Under the pieces are notes generated by a model, which was not told the DNA's origin, did no database searches, and saw only the letters and a list, made by a program, of their open reading frames with translations. From the NCBI GenBank assembly GCA_017516465.1, contig JAFXCR010000002.1, positions 1 through 58,301 of the forward strand: 58,301 nt of DNA, read 5' to 3'. Each line of letters starts with the position of its first letter. The stretch's first letter is position 1. This DNA is from Ruminococcus sp. (GTDB lineage Bacteria > Bacillota > Clostridia > Oscillospirales > Ruminococcaceae). The translations under genes were made by a program, and so were the position numbers. Shown here in pieces: positions 43,920 to 54,016 of the stretch.

Positions 43920-44041
43920 AACCTGTAATAGTGGTTCTCTTATAGAGTTTTACACGTTTTTGTTGAGGAAAAACCTTTTGAAAAAGGTTTCCACCGATAA
44001 ATACATGTAAAGATTCCATAAAAGAATCATTGTTACAGGTT
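43920..44041. repeat. Foldback element, copy 2 (short form, inverted)
   Basis: 122 bp, 17 nt after the folD stop, between convergent genes. Outer arms AACCTGTAATAGTGG... and ...CATTGTTACAGGTT pair over about 28 nt; four of six differences still allow G-U. Inside: GTTGAGGAA, hairpin AAACCTTTT-GA-AAAAGGTTT, CCACCGATAAATACATGTAAAG, which is the family core read in the opposite direction from copy 1. TTATTTTAG follows, like a terminator T run. Confidence 0.8.
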
Positions 44042-44058
44042 ATTTTAGTATTATCTGA

Positions 44059-44658
44059 TTATTCTGCATCTGATGTTGTTTCGGTGTTTGTACCATATCG
44101 CTCAACGAGACCATTGAGAGTACCGACAAATTTCCAGCCATCGCCTTCGACCTTTACAAGACAAGAGGTATCTGATTTTTCATTGCCGTTGTTATCAATG
44201 ACAGTGCATTTGAAATTATAGCCTTCTGTAACAACGAGGTCATCTGCGGTGATACCACGGGTTGCAGTAAAGTCTTTAAGGTACTGTTCTGCCCAGCCGA
44301 GCTGTTCTTCAGATAGGCTTATTTTTTCGTCAATGCTTTTAAGTGACGGAGTATATTCGCTGAGATCGAGCATCTGGTTTTTTCCATTATTATAGTTGAG
44401 AATAAGCTGTCTGTATTCGTTTTTTGCGATCATATCGTCGATCATCTGCTGAGTGTACATATAATTGAACGCAGCTTCTCCGGCGTCTCTGGTATAGTTA
44501 GCTGTAAAGAAGTCTTTGAGAGCATCTTCGCCGGAGCCATTTTTCTGCTCTTCGCCGTAAACGATAGTGCTTTCGGTATCACTGCTTTTTTTCTCACAGG
44601 AGGCTCCGCAGGCAGTGATGAGACAGCAGGCAAGAATTGCCGATAATATTTTTTTCAT
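44059..44658 (-). CDS. Lipoprotein of unknown function
   Basis: 199 residues. Signal with candidate lipobox LITAC (Cys 17) and another Cys at 21. A polar linker follows, then a mixed alpha/beta domain (about 45-190) with an end like a small secreted sensor or NTF2-like fold (SCLVKVEGDGWKFVGTLNGL). This last point is weak inference. It follows the TraB/GumN-like gene by 15 nt on the same strand, so they share a transcript. Confidence 0.75.
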   Translation of the reverse strand: MKKILSAILACCLITACGASCEKKSSDTESTIVYGEEQKNGSGEDALKDFFTANYTRDAGEAAFNYMYTQQMIDDMIAKNEYRQLILNYNNGKNQMLDLSEYTPSLKSIDEKISLSEEQLGWAEQYLKDFTATRGITADDLVVTEGYNFKCTVIDNNGNEKSDTSCLVKVEGDGWKFVGTLNGLVERYGTNTETTSDAE

Positions 44659-44673
44659 AGTATTTTCTCCTTA

Positions 44674-45768
44674 TTAATAAAGTCTTTCAACGGTATATCC
44701 CATATCTTCAAGCAGAGCTGTTACTCCTCTGTCTCCGGCGAAGTGGAGAACTCCCACCATGAAGAAGTAATTTTTGCCGTTTTCTATGAATTCAGCAGCT
44801 TTGTCAGCCATGCCTTCATTTCTATTGTAGAGCATTATATCGTAGTATGCTTCTGCGTCATCGAGCAAGTCCTCAGGAATACCTTCTGTATCGTTGGAAA
44901 GCTTGTCGAGACCTTCCATATCACCGGTTGCCCACATATCGTAGAGCTGACCGAGAGACTGTGCTGTTTCTTCAAGATTTTCGAGATCTTCAGGGAGTTG
45001 TCTGAGACAGTAATCAGCGTATTCATCGGAATAACCTACGAGAGCCTGAGCCTGAATATCAAGAGTTTCAATGCTGACGATTTCCTTGCCATCCTCTGCT
45101 GCCATGTCGAGGAACTGCGAATCAACGCCGTTTTCAGAGAGATTTTCAAAGCTGAGCATAGCCATAGATTCTATCTGATTCACCCAGAAGCCGGGCTTAT
45201 AGACATCAAGCAAGCTGGAGTACATACCAAGATCGGAAAGGCATTTTTTGCCGGCTTCGTATGCTTCTTCTGAGATATGGTCGCTGATGGATGAGCCGTC
45301 CGAATAGATCATCTTTAAAAGAAGCTCCTGAGCACCAGATATTTCTTCAAGCTCTCGGATATCGTATTCAACAGCAATACCGTCACTGTTTTCGTAGACG
45401 TCGAGGAGATAATCAGGCATAGAGAATTTTTCTTCGCTGAGAACGTGAATCGTTCCCATGAGATAAAGCTCGTTGCCTGTTTCCGGATCAGTAGCCTTCC
45501 AGAGGGCAGGCTCAGGGGTATCAACAGTGATATAGTTGTTTATGTCGATGACTTCGCTGTTTTTGTCGTCATTATCATCCTTTGGCTTGGTTTCTTCTTC
45601 GGGTTCAGTTTCTTTTTCAGATTCAGTCTTTTCCTCTGTAACAGTAGTTGTTTCTGCTTCGGAGGAAGGCTGGCTGCGGTCTGAATCAGAAGGCTCATTA
45701 TTATCCGAGCATGAAGCGAATGTAAGGAGCATTGATGATATGATAAGAATAGCTGTAAGTTTTTTCAT
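44674..45768 (-). CDS. TraB/GumN family lipoprotein
   Basis: 364 residues. Lipobox TFASC gives Cys 20. A Glu/Thr/Ser-rich linker (about 22-75) leads to a TraB/GumN domain with the defining N-terminal block NELYLMGTIHVLSEEKF (GxxH) and a C-terminal GVLHFAGDRGV with a second conserved GxxH. The family is proposed to be a metal-dependent peptidase or hydrolase; in this case it faces outward. It leads a two-gene unit with the next lipoprotein. Confidence 0.88.
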   Translation of the reverse strand: MKKLTAILIISSMLLTFASCSDNNEPSDSDRSQPSSEAETTTVTEEKTESEKETEPEEETKPKDDNDDKNSEVIDINNYITVDTPEPALWKATDPETGNELYLMGTIHVLSEEKFSMPDYLLDVYENSDGIAVEYDIRELEEISGAQELLLKMIYSDGSSISDHISEEAYEAGKKCLSDLGMYSSLLDVYKPGFWVNQIESMAMLSFENLSENGVDSQFLDMAAEDGKEIVSIETLDIQAQALVGYSDEYADYCLRQLPEDLENLEETAQSLGQLYDMWATGDMEGLDKLSNDTEGIPEDLLDDAEAYYDIMLYNRNEGMADKAAEFIENGKNYFFMVGVLHFAGDRGVTALLEDMGYTVERLY

Positions 45769-45797
45769 TTAAAAATCCTTTCATGGTAAATAAATTC

Positions 45798-45821
45798 ACA
45801 GGAGCTCCCTATAACTCCTGT
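45798..45821 (-). promoter_or_regulatory. 5'-end hairpin of the TraB/GumN transcript
   Basis: ACAGGAG / CTCCTGT lies just after the predicted start point of the promoter at 45828-45856 and before the gene. A stem at the 5' end can stabilise mRNA; it could also be a weak terminator for read-through from rpoC. Confidence 0.45.
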
Positions 45822-45827
45822 TTAATT

Positions 45828-45856
45828 ATTTTAACACAATATAATTGCTTTGTCAA
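45828..45856 (-). promoter_or_regulatory. Promoter of the TraB/GumN gene
   Basis: On the minus strand TTGACA, 17 nt, TAAAAT, about 60 nt before the gene. Confidence 0.75.
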
Positions 45857-45885
45857 GGGGGAAGAAAGCCTTTGGCAGCAGATAA

Positions 45886-45920
45886 ATATCCCCCGTTACA
45901 ATTATGTATCGGGGGATAAT
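45886..45920 (-). terminator. Terminator of rpoC
   Basis: ATTATCCCCCG / CGGGGGATAT hairpin 3 nt after the rpoC stop on the minus strand. The following T run is poor (ATTTATCTG), so it may be leaky or work by 3'-end protection. Confidence 0.65.
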
Positions 45921-45923
45921 TTT

Positions 45924-48900
45924 TTATACTATGGGATTAGTTATCGGAGTTGCAGTCTGCTGTGAAGCGTGTTCGTTGAAGCCTTCATTCCTTACGACAT
46001 CAACGTGGTTGTAGCAGTCCATACCTGTACCGGCAGGAATGAGCTTACCGATAATAACATTTTCCTTAAGACCGAGGAGTCTGTCGCTCTTTCCTCTGAT
46101 AGCAGCGTCTGTGAGAGCCTTTGTTGTTTCCTGGAAGGAAGCGGCTGACATAAAGCTGTCAGAATTAGAGGACGCCTTTGTAATACCCTGAAGAACAGGA
46201 CTTGTCTGAACAAGCTGGAGGTCATACTCGCCAGCGTCGATTCGTGCCTGAATTTCCTCGTTGATAACGTCAATTTCCTTTCGGTCAACGAGAGTTCCGG
46301 GAAGGAGATAGCTGCTTCCTGTTTCTTCAACCTTGATCTTTCTGAGCATCTGACGTACAATAACCTCGATATGCTTATCATTGATATCAACACCCTGTAA
46401 ACGGTAAACCTTCTGTACTTCATTGATAATGTAGTTCTGTACATCCTGAGTTCCGAGGATATTGAGAATGTCAGCAGGATAGATATTACCTTCAGTGAGA
46501 CGTGTACCCTTTTCGATATGTTCACCCTCCTGAACACGTATCTTGAGGTTATAGGGGATCATATAGCTTTCAGAGTCGCCGTTTTCGTCGTTGGTAACGA
46601 TGATATTTCTTGTAGTCTTGATTTCTTCAATGTGAATCTTTCCTGCAAGTCTTGAAAGGATAGCTGCACCCTTGGGACGTCTGCTTTCAAAGAGTTCCTC
46701 AACACGGGGGAGACCCTGTGTGATATCTTCTGCGTCGGCAGAAGCAACACCACCGGTATGGAAGGTTCTCATGGTAAGCTGTGTACCAGGTTCACCGATA
46801 GACTGAGCAGCGATGATACCAACAGCTTCACCGACAGAAACGATATTGTTGTTTGCAAGGTTAGCACCGTAGCACTTTGCACATACGCCGGTTCTTGCCT
46901 TACAGTTGAGAACAGAACGGATCTTGATTCTTTCAACGCCTGAATCAATAATCTTCTTAGCGTCTGCGTCATTGATCATCTTGTTGTGGGAAACGATAAG
47001 CTCGCCTGATTCGTCACGGAGATCCTCGCAGAGGAATCTGCCTACAAGACGTTCTGCAAACGGCTCAACGATTTCGTTGCCGTTTCTGATTTCGTAAACT
47101 TCGATACCGTCAGTAGTTCCGCAGTCTTCCTCACGGATAATTACATCCTGTGAAACGTCAACAAGACGACGTGTAAGATATCCGGAGTCAGCTGTACGGA
47201 GAGCCGTATCGGCAAGACCCTTACGGGCACCACGGGAAGCGATGAAGTATTCGAGGATGTTAAGACCTTCACGGTAGTTAGCTCTGATCGGGATCTCAAT
47301 AACGCCGCCGGAGGTATTAGCGATAAGTCCACGCATACCAGCAAGCTGTCTGATCTGTGAGATAGAACCACGGGCACCGGAGTCAGCCATCATCCAGATA
47401 GGATTGTAGCGGTCGAAGTTAGCCTTCAGAGCAGCAGTAACTCTGTCGTTTGTTTCAGTCCAGAGAGCGATGATCTTCTTGGATTTTTCCTGAGAGGAGA
47501 TATATCCGTACTCATACTCAGCTGTGATCTGTTCAACCTCTGTATCAGCCTCAGCAAGGATGCTCTTTTTCTGGGGCGGGATAGAAGCGTCACATACAGC
47601 AACGGTAAGAGCTGCTCTTGTGGAGTATTTATAACCGAGAGCCTTGATTCTGTCAAGAACTTCGGAAGTTGTTGTTGTGCCGTGGATCTTGATGCAGCGT
47701 TCGATGATATCAGAGAGCTGCTTCTTTCCAACGAGGAATGCAACTTCAAGATCAAACTGCTTGTCTGAGTTTGTTCTGTCAACGTATCCGAGATTCTGCG
47801 GAATATTTTCGTTGAAGATAAGACGTCCGACAGTAGCGTCAATGATCTTTGATACCTTTTTATCGCCAATATCCTTAGTGATCTTTACCTTGATATTAGC
47901 ATGGAGGGATACATAATGCTCGTTATAAGCCATGAGGGCTTCATTTACATCACGGAATACCTTGCCTTCGCCGGGTTCACCGGGCTTATCCATAGTAAGG
48001 TAATAAGAACCAAGAACCATATCCTGTGACGGAACAGCAACAGGCTTACCGTCAGAGGGTTTTAGCAGGTTGTTTGCAGCAAGCATGAGGAAACGTGCTT
48101 CTGCCTGTGCTTCAGCGGAAAGAGGAAGATGTACAGCCATCTGGTCACCGTCGAAGTCAGCGTTGAAGGCGGAACATACGAGAGGATGAAGCTTGATTGC
48201 ACGTCCTTCAACGAGAACAGGCTCGAATGCCTGAATACCAAGACGGTGAAGAGTGGGAGCACGGTTGAGCATTACAGGGTGATCCTTGATAACATCCTCA
48301 AGAGCGTCCCATACCTTGTTGTCGGCACGGTCGATAAGCTTTCTTGCAGATTTTATATTGGCGATAGCCTTTTTGTCAACGAGTCTTTTCAGTACGAAGG
48401 GCTTGAAGAGTTCCAGAGCCATTTCCTTAGGGAGACCGCACTGGTACATTTTAAGTTCAGGACCTACTACGATAACTGAACGTCCGGAGTAGTCAACACG
48501 CTTACCGAGAAGGTTCTGACGGAAACGTCCCTGCTTACCCTTGAGCATATCTGAAAGTGATTTAAGAGCACGGTTGCTGGGGCCTGTAACAGGTCTGCCG
48601 TGTCTGCCGTTGTCGATAAGAGCGTCAACAGCTTCCTGAAGCATTCTCTTTTCGTTTCTTACGATGATGTCGGGAGCTTCAAGCTCAAGCATTCTCTTAA
48701 GACGGTTGTTTCTGTTGATAACACGTCTGTAAAGATCGTTAAGATCTGAAGTTGCATAGCGTCCGCCGTCGAGCATGATCATCGGGCGTAGATCAGGCGG
48801 AATTACAGGAATAACATCCATAATCATCCATTCAGGCTTGTTTCCGGAGAGACGGAAAGCCTCGACTATCTGGAGTCTCTTAAGGAGCTTTACCTTTTTC

Positions 48901-49658
48901 TGACCTGCGGGAAGTCCGACAAGTTCAGCCTTGAGATCGTCTGCAACGATTTCAATATTGTTTCTCCAGTCGATGCCTTCAAGCTCATTGAACTTTGCAC
49001 ATTCCTCACAGTCGCACTGATCAGGTCTGTTGAAACACTGGATTTTCTTGCCACCGAAGGAGATTTTTCCGAGTTCGATAAGACGATTCTTGTAAGCGTC
49101 ATATCTTACGGGATCGTACTCATTAAGGAGCTTCTTAATAGCCTCAGCACCCATTTCAGCCTTGAAATCGTCTCCGTACTTTTCACGGTAGGAGATGTAT
49201 TCCTTTTCGGAAAGGAGCTGTTTTTTCACAAGCTCAGTGCTGCCGGGATCAATTACGATGTATTTTGTGAAATAAAGAATTTCTTCAAGACGCTTCTGTG
49301 AAACTTCAAGAACCTGTCCGATACGGGAGGGAGTACCCTTGAAGTACCAGATATGTGAAACGGGAGCCGCAAGCTCAATGTGTCCCATTCTTTCACGGCG
49401 TACTCGTGCTCTTGTAACCTCAACACCGCAGCGGTCACAGACCTTGCCCTTGAAGCGGATCTTTTTGAATTTTCCGCAGTGACATTCCCAGTCCTTGGTT
49501 GGTCCGAAGATTTTTTCGCAGAAAAGACCTTCACGTTCCGGCTTCTGAGTTCTGTAATTTATAGTTTCAGGTCTTTCAACGATGCCGTAAGACCAGCTTC
49601 TGATCTTTTCGGGGGATGCAAGACCGATTTTTATTGATTCAAAAGTTGTAAATTCCAA
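45924..49658 (-). CDS. rpoC: RNA polymerase beta' subunit
   Basis: 1244 residues. N-terminal zinc site (CHCGKFK...CDRCGVEV), the catalytic Mg motif NADFDGD (in [16 protein letters not shown]), the bridge helix/trigger loop region ([23 protein letters not shown]) and a second Cys cluster ([13 protein letters not shown]). The start is TTG at 49656-49658, fixed by AGGAGG 7 nt upstream and by the normal N-terminus. Second gene of rpoBC, 94 nt after rpoB. Confidence 0.98.
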   Translation of the reverse strand: MEFTTFESIKIGLASPEKIRSWSYGIVERPETINYRTQKPEREGLFCEKIFGPTKDWECHCGKFKKIRFKGKVCDRCGVEVTRARVRRERMGHIELAAPVSHIWYFKGTPSRIGQVLEVSQKRLEEILYFTKYIVIDPGSTELVKKQLLSEKEYISYREKYGDDFKAEMGAEAIKKLLNEYDPVRYDAYKNRLIELGKISFGGKKIQCFNRPDQCDCEECAKFNELEGIDWRNNIEIVADDLKAELVGLPAGQKKVKLLKRLQIVEAFRLSGNKPEWMIMDVIPVIPPDLRPMIMLDGGRYATSDLNDLYRRVINRNNRLKRMLELEAPDIIVRNEKRMLQEAVDALIDNGRHGRPVTGPSNRALKSLSDMLKGKQGRFRQNLLGKRVDYSGRSVIVVGPELKMYQCGLPKEMALELFKPFVLKRLVDKKAIANIKSARKLIDRADNKVWDALEDVIKDHPVMLNRAPTLHRLGIQAFEPVLVEGRAIKLHPLVCSAFNADFDGDQMAVHLPLSAEAQAEARFLMLAANNLLKPSDGKPVAVPSQDMVLGSYYLTMDKPGEPGEGKVFRDVNEALMAYNEHYVSLHANIKVKITKDIGDKKVSKIIDATVGRLIFNENIPQNLGYVDRTNSDKQFDLEVAFLVGKKQLSDIIERCIKIHGTTTTSEVLDRIKALGYKYSTRAALTVAVCDASIPPQKKSILAEADTEVEQITAEYEYGYISSQEKSKKIIALWTETNDRVTAALKANFDRYNPIWMMADSGARGSISQIRQLAGMRGLIANTSGGVIEIPIRANYREGLNILEYFIASRGARKGLADTALRTADSGYLTRRLVDVSQDVIIREEDCGTTDGIEVYEIRNGNEIVEPFAERLVGRFLCEDLRDESGELIVSHNKMINDADAKKIIDSGVERIKIRSVLNCKARTGVCAKCYGANLANNNIVSVGEAVGIIAAQSIGEPGTQLTMRTFHTGGVASADAEDITQGLPRVEELFESRRPKGAAILSRLAGKIHIEEIKTTRNIIVTNDENGDSESYMIPYNLKIRVQEGEHIEKGTRLTEGNIYPADILNILGTQDVQNYIINEVQKVYRLQGVDINDKHIEVIVRQMLRKIKVEETGSSYLLPGTLVDRKEIDVINEEIQARIDAGEYDLQLVQTSPVLQGITKASSNSDSFMSAASFQETTKALTDAAIRGKSDRLLGLKENVIIGKLIPAGTGMDCYNHVDVVRNEGFNEHASQQTATPITNPIV

Positions 49659-49696
49659 ACTGCTACCTCCTGTTTAGTAGGTATAAGATCTCACTG

Positions 49697-49724
49697 CTGC
49701 GGAAGTCATGTTATGCTCCCGCAG
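49697..49724 (-). promoter_or_regulatory. Intercistronic hairpin between rpoB and rpoC
   Basis: CTGCGG / CCGCAG with a 16-nt loop within the 94-nt gap. It may be a processing or stability site; no promoter is seen in the gap. Confidence 0.45.
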
Positions 49725-49752
49725 AGTGGGTATCATTGGTTTCAGGCTTATA

Positions 49753-52700
49753 TTAATCCTCATCGGAGGAGTCATCAAGATCAAAGCTGCCGAAGATATC
49801 GTCATCGTCATCATCGAGTCCGAGACTGCCGTCTTCTTCGTCGTCATCGTCGAATCTGAAATCGTCGCCATCGTCGAGCATACCGAAGTCATCGTCATCG
49901 CCGCTGTCTTCAAAGGAGAAGCCGCTTTCTTCAATGTCGCTGTCTGAGTATTCTGAGTTATCTCTTGTATCCTCATCAGCGTATGAATCGTTGGAAGGCA
50001 TCGGATCTTCATCGTCAAAGTTCTGCTTGAGGTCGATTTCCTGCTGATTTTCGTCAAGCACACGGACATCAAGACCGAGTGACTGCATTTCCTTGATAAG
50101 AACCTTGAAGGATTCAGGAATACCAGGAGTAGGAACATTCTGTCCCTTGACGATTGATTCGTATGTGTTGACACGACCGATAGTATCGTCTGATTTAACT
50201 GTAAGGATTTCCTGAAGGGTGTAAGCGGCACCGTAAGCTTCAAGAGCCCATACTTCCATTTCTCCGAAACGCTGACCGCCGAACTGAGCCTTACCGCCCA
50301 GAGGCTGCTGTGTAACGAGAGCGTAAGGTCCGACTGAACGTGCGTGGATCTTATCGTCAACGAGGTGGTGGAGTTTGAGGTAGTACATATATCCGACAGT
50401 TACCTTGTTATCGAACATTTCACCAGTACGTCCGTCATAAAGCGGGAACTTACAGTCCTCGTTGAATTCAAGACCATTGGGGTTGATAACCTTATCCATA
50501 GTGTTGAGTTCAAACATATCATTGCGGTGTTCTTTGCTTTTTTCGTTTGCCTGACGGAAGCAGGATCTGATATCGTCCTCGTGTGCACCATCAAATACAG
50601 GCGTCATGATGTGCCAGCCGAGAGCCTTGCACGCCATACCGAGGTGAACTTCAAGTACCTGACCGATGTTCATACGGGAAGGAACGCCCAGAGGGTTGAG
50701 TACGATGTCAAGAGGAGTTCCGTCAGGAAGGAAGGGCATATCTTCTTCAGGAAGGATTCTTGATACAACACCCTTGTTTCCGTGACGGCCAGCCATCTTA
50801 TCACCGACAGTAATTTTTCTCTTCTGTGCGATATAGCAGATAACACGCATATTTACGCCTGCACTGAGTTCATCGCAGTTTTCTCTTGTAAATACCTTTA
50901 CATCAACGATAACACCGGATTCACCGTGAGGAACCTTGAGTGAATTGTCACGGACTTCTCTTGCCTTTTCACCGAAGATAGCACGGAGAAGTCTTTCTTC
51001 AGCAGTGAGCTCAGTTTCGCCCTTTGGTGTTACCTTACCGACGAGGATATCGCCGGAATTTACTTCAGAACCGATGCGGATGATACCGTTTTCGTCGAGG
51101 TTGGCCAGAGCGTCATCACCGACATTGGGAATGTCACGGGTGATTTCCTCAGGACCAAGCTTTGTATCACGGCATTCGATTTCGTATTCTTCAATATGAA
51201 CGGAAGTGAATACATCCTCACGGACAAGACGCTCATTAAGGAGAACCGCGTCTTCGTAGTTGTAGCCTTCCCATGTCATGAAGCCGATAAGTGCGTTTTT
51301 ACCGAGGGATATTTCACCGTCTGCTGTTGCGGGACCATCAGCAAGGACCTGACCCTTTGTAACCTTTTCGCCTACTGAAACGATAGGACGCTGATTTACG
51401 CAGGTACCCTGGTTGGAACGCTTGAATTTGATAAGTTCGTATTTGTGTTCAATGCCTGTATCGTCGATAAGACGGATACTGTCTGCGTCAACGTAGGAGA
51501 TAGTTCCGTTGTACTTAGAAACAACGCATACACCGGAGTCAACAGCCGCCTTGTATTCCATACCTGTGCCGACGAAGGGACGCTCAGTCTTAAGAAGCGG
51601 AACAGCCTGACGCTGCATATTTGATCCCATAAGTGCACGGTTAGCGTCATCGTTTTCAAGGAAAGGAATCATCGATGTAGCAACTGAAACTACCATCTTA
51701 GGTGAAACGTCCATGTAATCAACGGATTCTCTGGGACATTCAAGGATCTGCTCACGGTAACGTGCATTTACACGGGGTCTTACGAACTTTCCTTCCTCAG
51801 TGAGGGGTTCGTTAGCCTGTGCAACAACGTAGTTATCCTCAGTATCGGCTGTCATGTAGACAACTTCGTTTGTAACAACGCCTGTTGCCTTGTCAACCCT
51901 TCTGTATGGAGCTTCAATGAAGCCGTACTCGTTGATGCGTGCGAATGTGGCAAGATATGAGATAAGTCCGATGTTAGGACCTTCAGGCGTCTCAATAGGA
52001 CACATTCTTCCGTAGTGGCTGTAATGAACGTCACGAACCTCGAATCCGGCACGGTCTCTTGAAAGACCTCCGGGACCGAGTGCGGAGAGACGTCTTTTAT
52101 GTGTAAGCTCAGCAAGAGGATTGTTCTGGTCCATGAACTGTGACAGTGGTGAGGAGCAGAAGAATTCCTTCATAGCTGAAGAAACAGGTCTGATATTGAT
52201 AAGAGTCTGTGGTGTGAGTGTATTTACATCCTGAGTCTGGATGTTCATTCTCTCACGGATACCTCTTTCCATACGGGCGTAACCGATACGGAACTGATTC
52301 TGGAGAAGTTCGCCCACACTGCGGATACGTCTGTTGCCGAGGTGGTCGATATCATCAACAGTTCCCACGCCCTCGCAGAGGTTGAGGAAGTAGCTGACAG
52401 TTGCGTAGATATCATCAAGGATGATGTGCTTGGGAACGAGTTCGTCAGCACGCTTCTTGATATTTTCTTCAAGCTCGTCTGCATCAGCGGAGGTTTCCAT
52501 AATTTCTCTGAGAACCTTGTATGAAACCTTTTCGTTGATACCGTACTTTGTAGCGTCAAAGTCAATGTAGCCAGCAATATCAACCATGCCGTTTCCGATG
52601 ATCTTGGCTACTTTCTCAACTATTTTGATAGTAGTTTCACCACGTTCGTCAGTAACGTATTCCTTGGCTTCAACGTTTACGAAAGCGTAGTATACGCCTG

Positions 52701-53667
52701 CCTGTTCGATTTCAAGAGCCTTGTCGTATGTGAGTGTTTCGCCTTCTTCAGCCATGATTTCGCCTGTATTGGGGTTGATGATAGGCTGAGCAATTGTACG
52801 CCCTGCAAGACGTGAAGCGATACCGAGCTTCTTGTTGTACTTGTAACGTCCGAAGCGGCAGAGGTCGTATCTTTTAGCATCGAAGAAGAGATTATTGAGA
52901 TGAGAAAGTGCACTTTCAACAGTAGGAGGCTCACCGGGACGGAGTTTCTTATAAACATCTATAAGAGCGTCAGAGTTGTTTTTTGTCTGATCCTTATGGA
53001 GGATAGTCTGCTTAAGGCGGTCATCATCGCCGAACATCTCAAAAATTTCCTCGTCAGTACCCACACCGAGAGCACGGATAAAGGTAGTGAGCGGGATTTT
53101 TCTGTTCTTGTCGATGCGGACATAAACAACGTCGTTGGAATCCATTTCATATTCCAGCCATGCACCTCTGTTAGGGATAACTGTTGAATTGAAAAGATCC
53201 TTACCGGTCTTGTCTTTTTCAAAAGCGTAGTAAACGCCGGGGGAACGTACAAGCTGTGAAACGATAACACGTTCTGCACCGTTGATCACAAAGGTTCCGC
53301 TTTCTGTCATAAGCGGAAAATCGCCCATGTAGATTTCGCTTTCACTTACTGCACCTGTTTCCTTGTTGCAGAGTGTAGCGGTAGCTCTCATAGCAACCTG
53401 ATACGTTGCACCTCTTGATTTACATTCAGCAAGGGTGTACTTTGGGGTTTCATCGAAGCGGTAGTCCTTGAAATTAAGGACGAGATTTCCGTTATAGTCA
53501 GTGATTGCGGTCATATCACGGAAAACCTCTCGCAGACCTTCTCCTCTGAACCATTCATAGGAGTTTTTCTGAACCTCGATGAGATTCGGCATTTTGAGAG
53601 GCTCGGTAATTTTTCCGAAGCTCATTCTGACATTTTTTCCCAACTGCTTAGGTGTGACATTCACCAT
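49753..53667 (-). CDS. rpoB: RNA polymerase beta subunit with long acidic C-terminal tail
   Basis: 1304 residues. Standard RpoB blocks: [40 protein letters not shown] (rifampicin pocket, quoted in two parts here: [17 protein letters not shown] and [13 protein letters not shown]), [15 protein letters not shown], and [20 protein letters not shown]. After the usual end near QEIDLKQNF about 80 residues form a low-complexity Asp/Glu/Ser tail ([20 protein letters not shown]). AAGGAGGT precedes the ATG. It has a perfect promoter and no rplJL genes before it. Confidence 0.98.
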   Translation of the reverse strand: MVNVTPKQLGKNVRMSFGKITEPLKMPNLIEVQKNSYEWFRGEGLREVFRDMTAITDYNGNLVLNFKDYRFDETPKYTLAECKSRGATYQVAMRATATLCNKETGAVSESEIYMGDFPLMTESGTFVINGAERVIVSQLVRSPGVYYAFEKDKTGKDLFNSTVIPNRGAWLEYEMDSNDVVYVRIDKNRKIPLTTFIRALGVGTDEEIFEMFGDDDRLKQTILHKDQTKNNSDALIDVYKKLRPGEPPTVESALSHLNNLFFDAKRYDLCRFGRYKYNKKLGIASRLAGRTIAQPIINPNTGEIMAEEGETLTYDKALEIEQAGVYYAFVNVEAKEYVTDERGETTIKIVEKVAKIIGNGMVDIAGYIDFDATKYGINEKVSYKVLREIMETSADADELEENIKKRADELVPKHIILDDIYATVSYFLNLCEGVGTVDDIDHLGNRRIRSVGELLQNQFRIGYARMERGIRERMNIQTQDVNTLTPQTLINIRPVSSAMKEFFCSSPLSQFMDQNNPLAELTHKRRLSALGPGGLSRDRAGFEVRDVHYSHYGRMCPIETPEGPNIGLISYLATFARINEYGFIEAPYRRVDKATGVVTNEVVYMTADTEDNYVVAQANEPLTEEGKFVRPRVNARYREQILECPRESVDYMDVSPKMVVSVATSMIPFLENDDANRALMGSNMQRQAVPLLKTERPFVGTGMEYKAAVDSGVCVVSKYNGTISYVDADSIRLIDDTGIEHKYELIKFKRSNQGTCVNQRPIVSVGEKVTKGQVLADGPATADGEISLGKNALIGFMTWEGYNYEDAVLLNERLVREDVFTSVHIEEYEIECRDTKLGPEEITRDIPNVGDDALANLDENGIIRIGSEVNSGDILVGKVTPKGETELTAEERLLRAIFGEKAREVRDNSLKVPHGESGVIVDVKVFTRENCDELSAGVNMRVICYIAQKRKITVGDKMAGRHGNKGVVSRILPEEDMPFLPDGTPLDIVLNPLGVPSRMNIGQVLEVHLGMACKALGWHIMTPVFDGAHEDDIRSCFRQANEKSKEHRNDMFELNTMDKVINPNGLEFNEDCKFPLYDGRTGEMFDNKVTVGYMYYLKLHHLVDDKIHARSVGPYALVTQQPLGGKAQFGGQRFGEMEVWALEAYGAAYTLQEILTVKSDDTIGRVNTYESIVKGQNVPTPGIPESFKVLIKEMQSLGLDVRVLDENQQEIDLKQNFDDEDPMPSNDSYADEDTRDNSEYSDSDIEESGFSFEDSGDDDDFGMLDDGDDFRFDDDDEEDGSLGLDDDDDDIFGSFDLDDSSDED

Positions 53668-53749
53668 AGGCGGAACCTCCTTATATTTTGTCTGTCCTGT
53701 TTCCGGGACGGATTATATGCTGTAATTCTGAAAAAATCTCACAAAGCTA

Positions 53750-53778
53750 TTGACAAAAGCTTTTCTGTGTGATATAAT
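53750..53778 (+). promoter_or_regulatory. Consensus promoter of the ABC-F gene
   Basis: TTGACA, 17 nt, TATAAT. Start point about 53785, giving a leader of about 230 nt. It points toward the rpoB promoter, which lies 45 nt further right, so the two face each other. Confidence 0.85.
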
Positions 53779-53823
53779 ATCTTAACAGAATAGTGATACT
53801 TTTCCATACTGATACATTATATT

Positions 53824-53852
53824 ATTATAATACAAATAATCTGCTGTGTCAA
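53824..53852 (-). promoter_or_regulatory. Consensus promoter of rpoBC
   Basis: On the minus strand TTGACA, 17 nt, TATAAT. Start point about 53817, leader about 150 nt. Its transcript runs through the plus-strand ABC-F promoter. Confidence 0.88.
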
Positions 53853-53879
53853 TAGGGTTTGGAAACATTTATCAAAACT

Positions 53880-53912
53880 GCCGGATTTCAAACTTTTGTC
53901 CGGCTTTTTTTT
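53880..53912 (+). terminator. Terminator/attenuator in the ABC-F leader
   Basis: GCCGGA-13 nt-TCCGGC followed by eight T, about 95 nt after the predicted start point and about 105 nt before the ABC-F ATG. Two further CCGGCATTG copies lie downstream (53963 and 53985). Genes for antibiotic-resistance ABC-F proteins are often controlled by such leader attenuators, so drug-induced read-through is plausible. No clear leader peptide with an ATG is visible. Confidence 0.75.
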
Positions 53913-54016
53913 GTAAATATTCATATCCGGTAATTTCAGACCATCGGAATGTATCAAAAAAATCCGGCATTGCCGAAGATTGTTCCGGCATTGTCTTTGT
54001 TTGAGGAAGATTTTCT

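Noticed and set aside
49708-49947. Plus-strand gene opposite the rpoB end
   Set aside because: It is the antisense of the GAT/GAC-rich acidic tail; low complexity and no ribosome site.
53793-53855. Leader peptide (GTG, about 20 codons) in the ABC-F leader
   Set aside because: No ribosome site precedes the GTG, so it cannot be supported.
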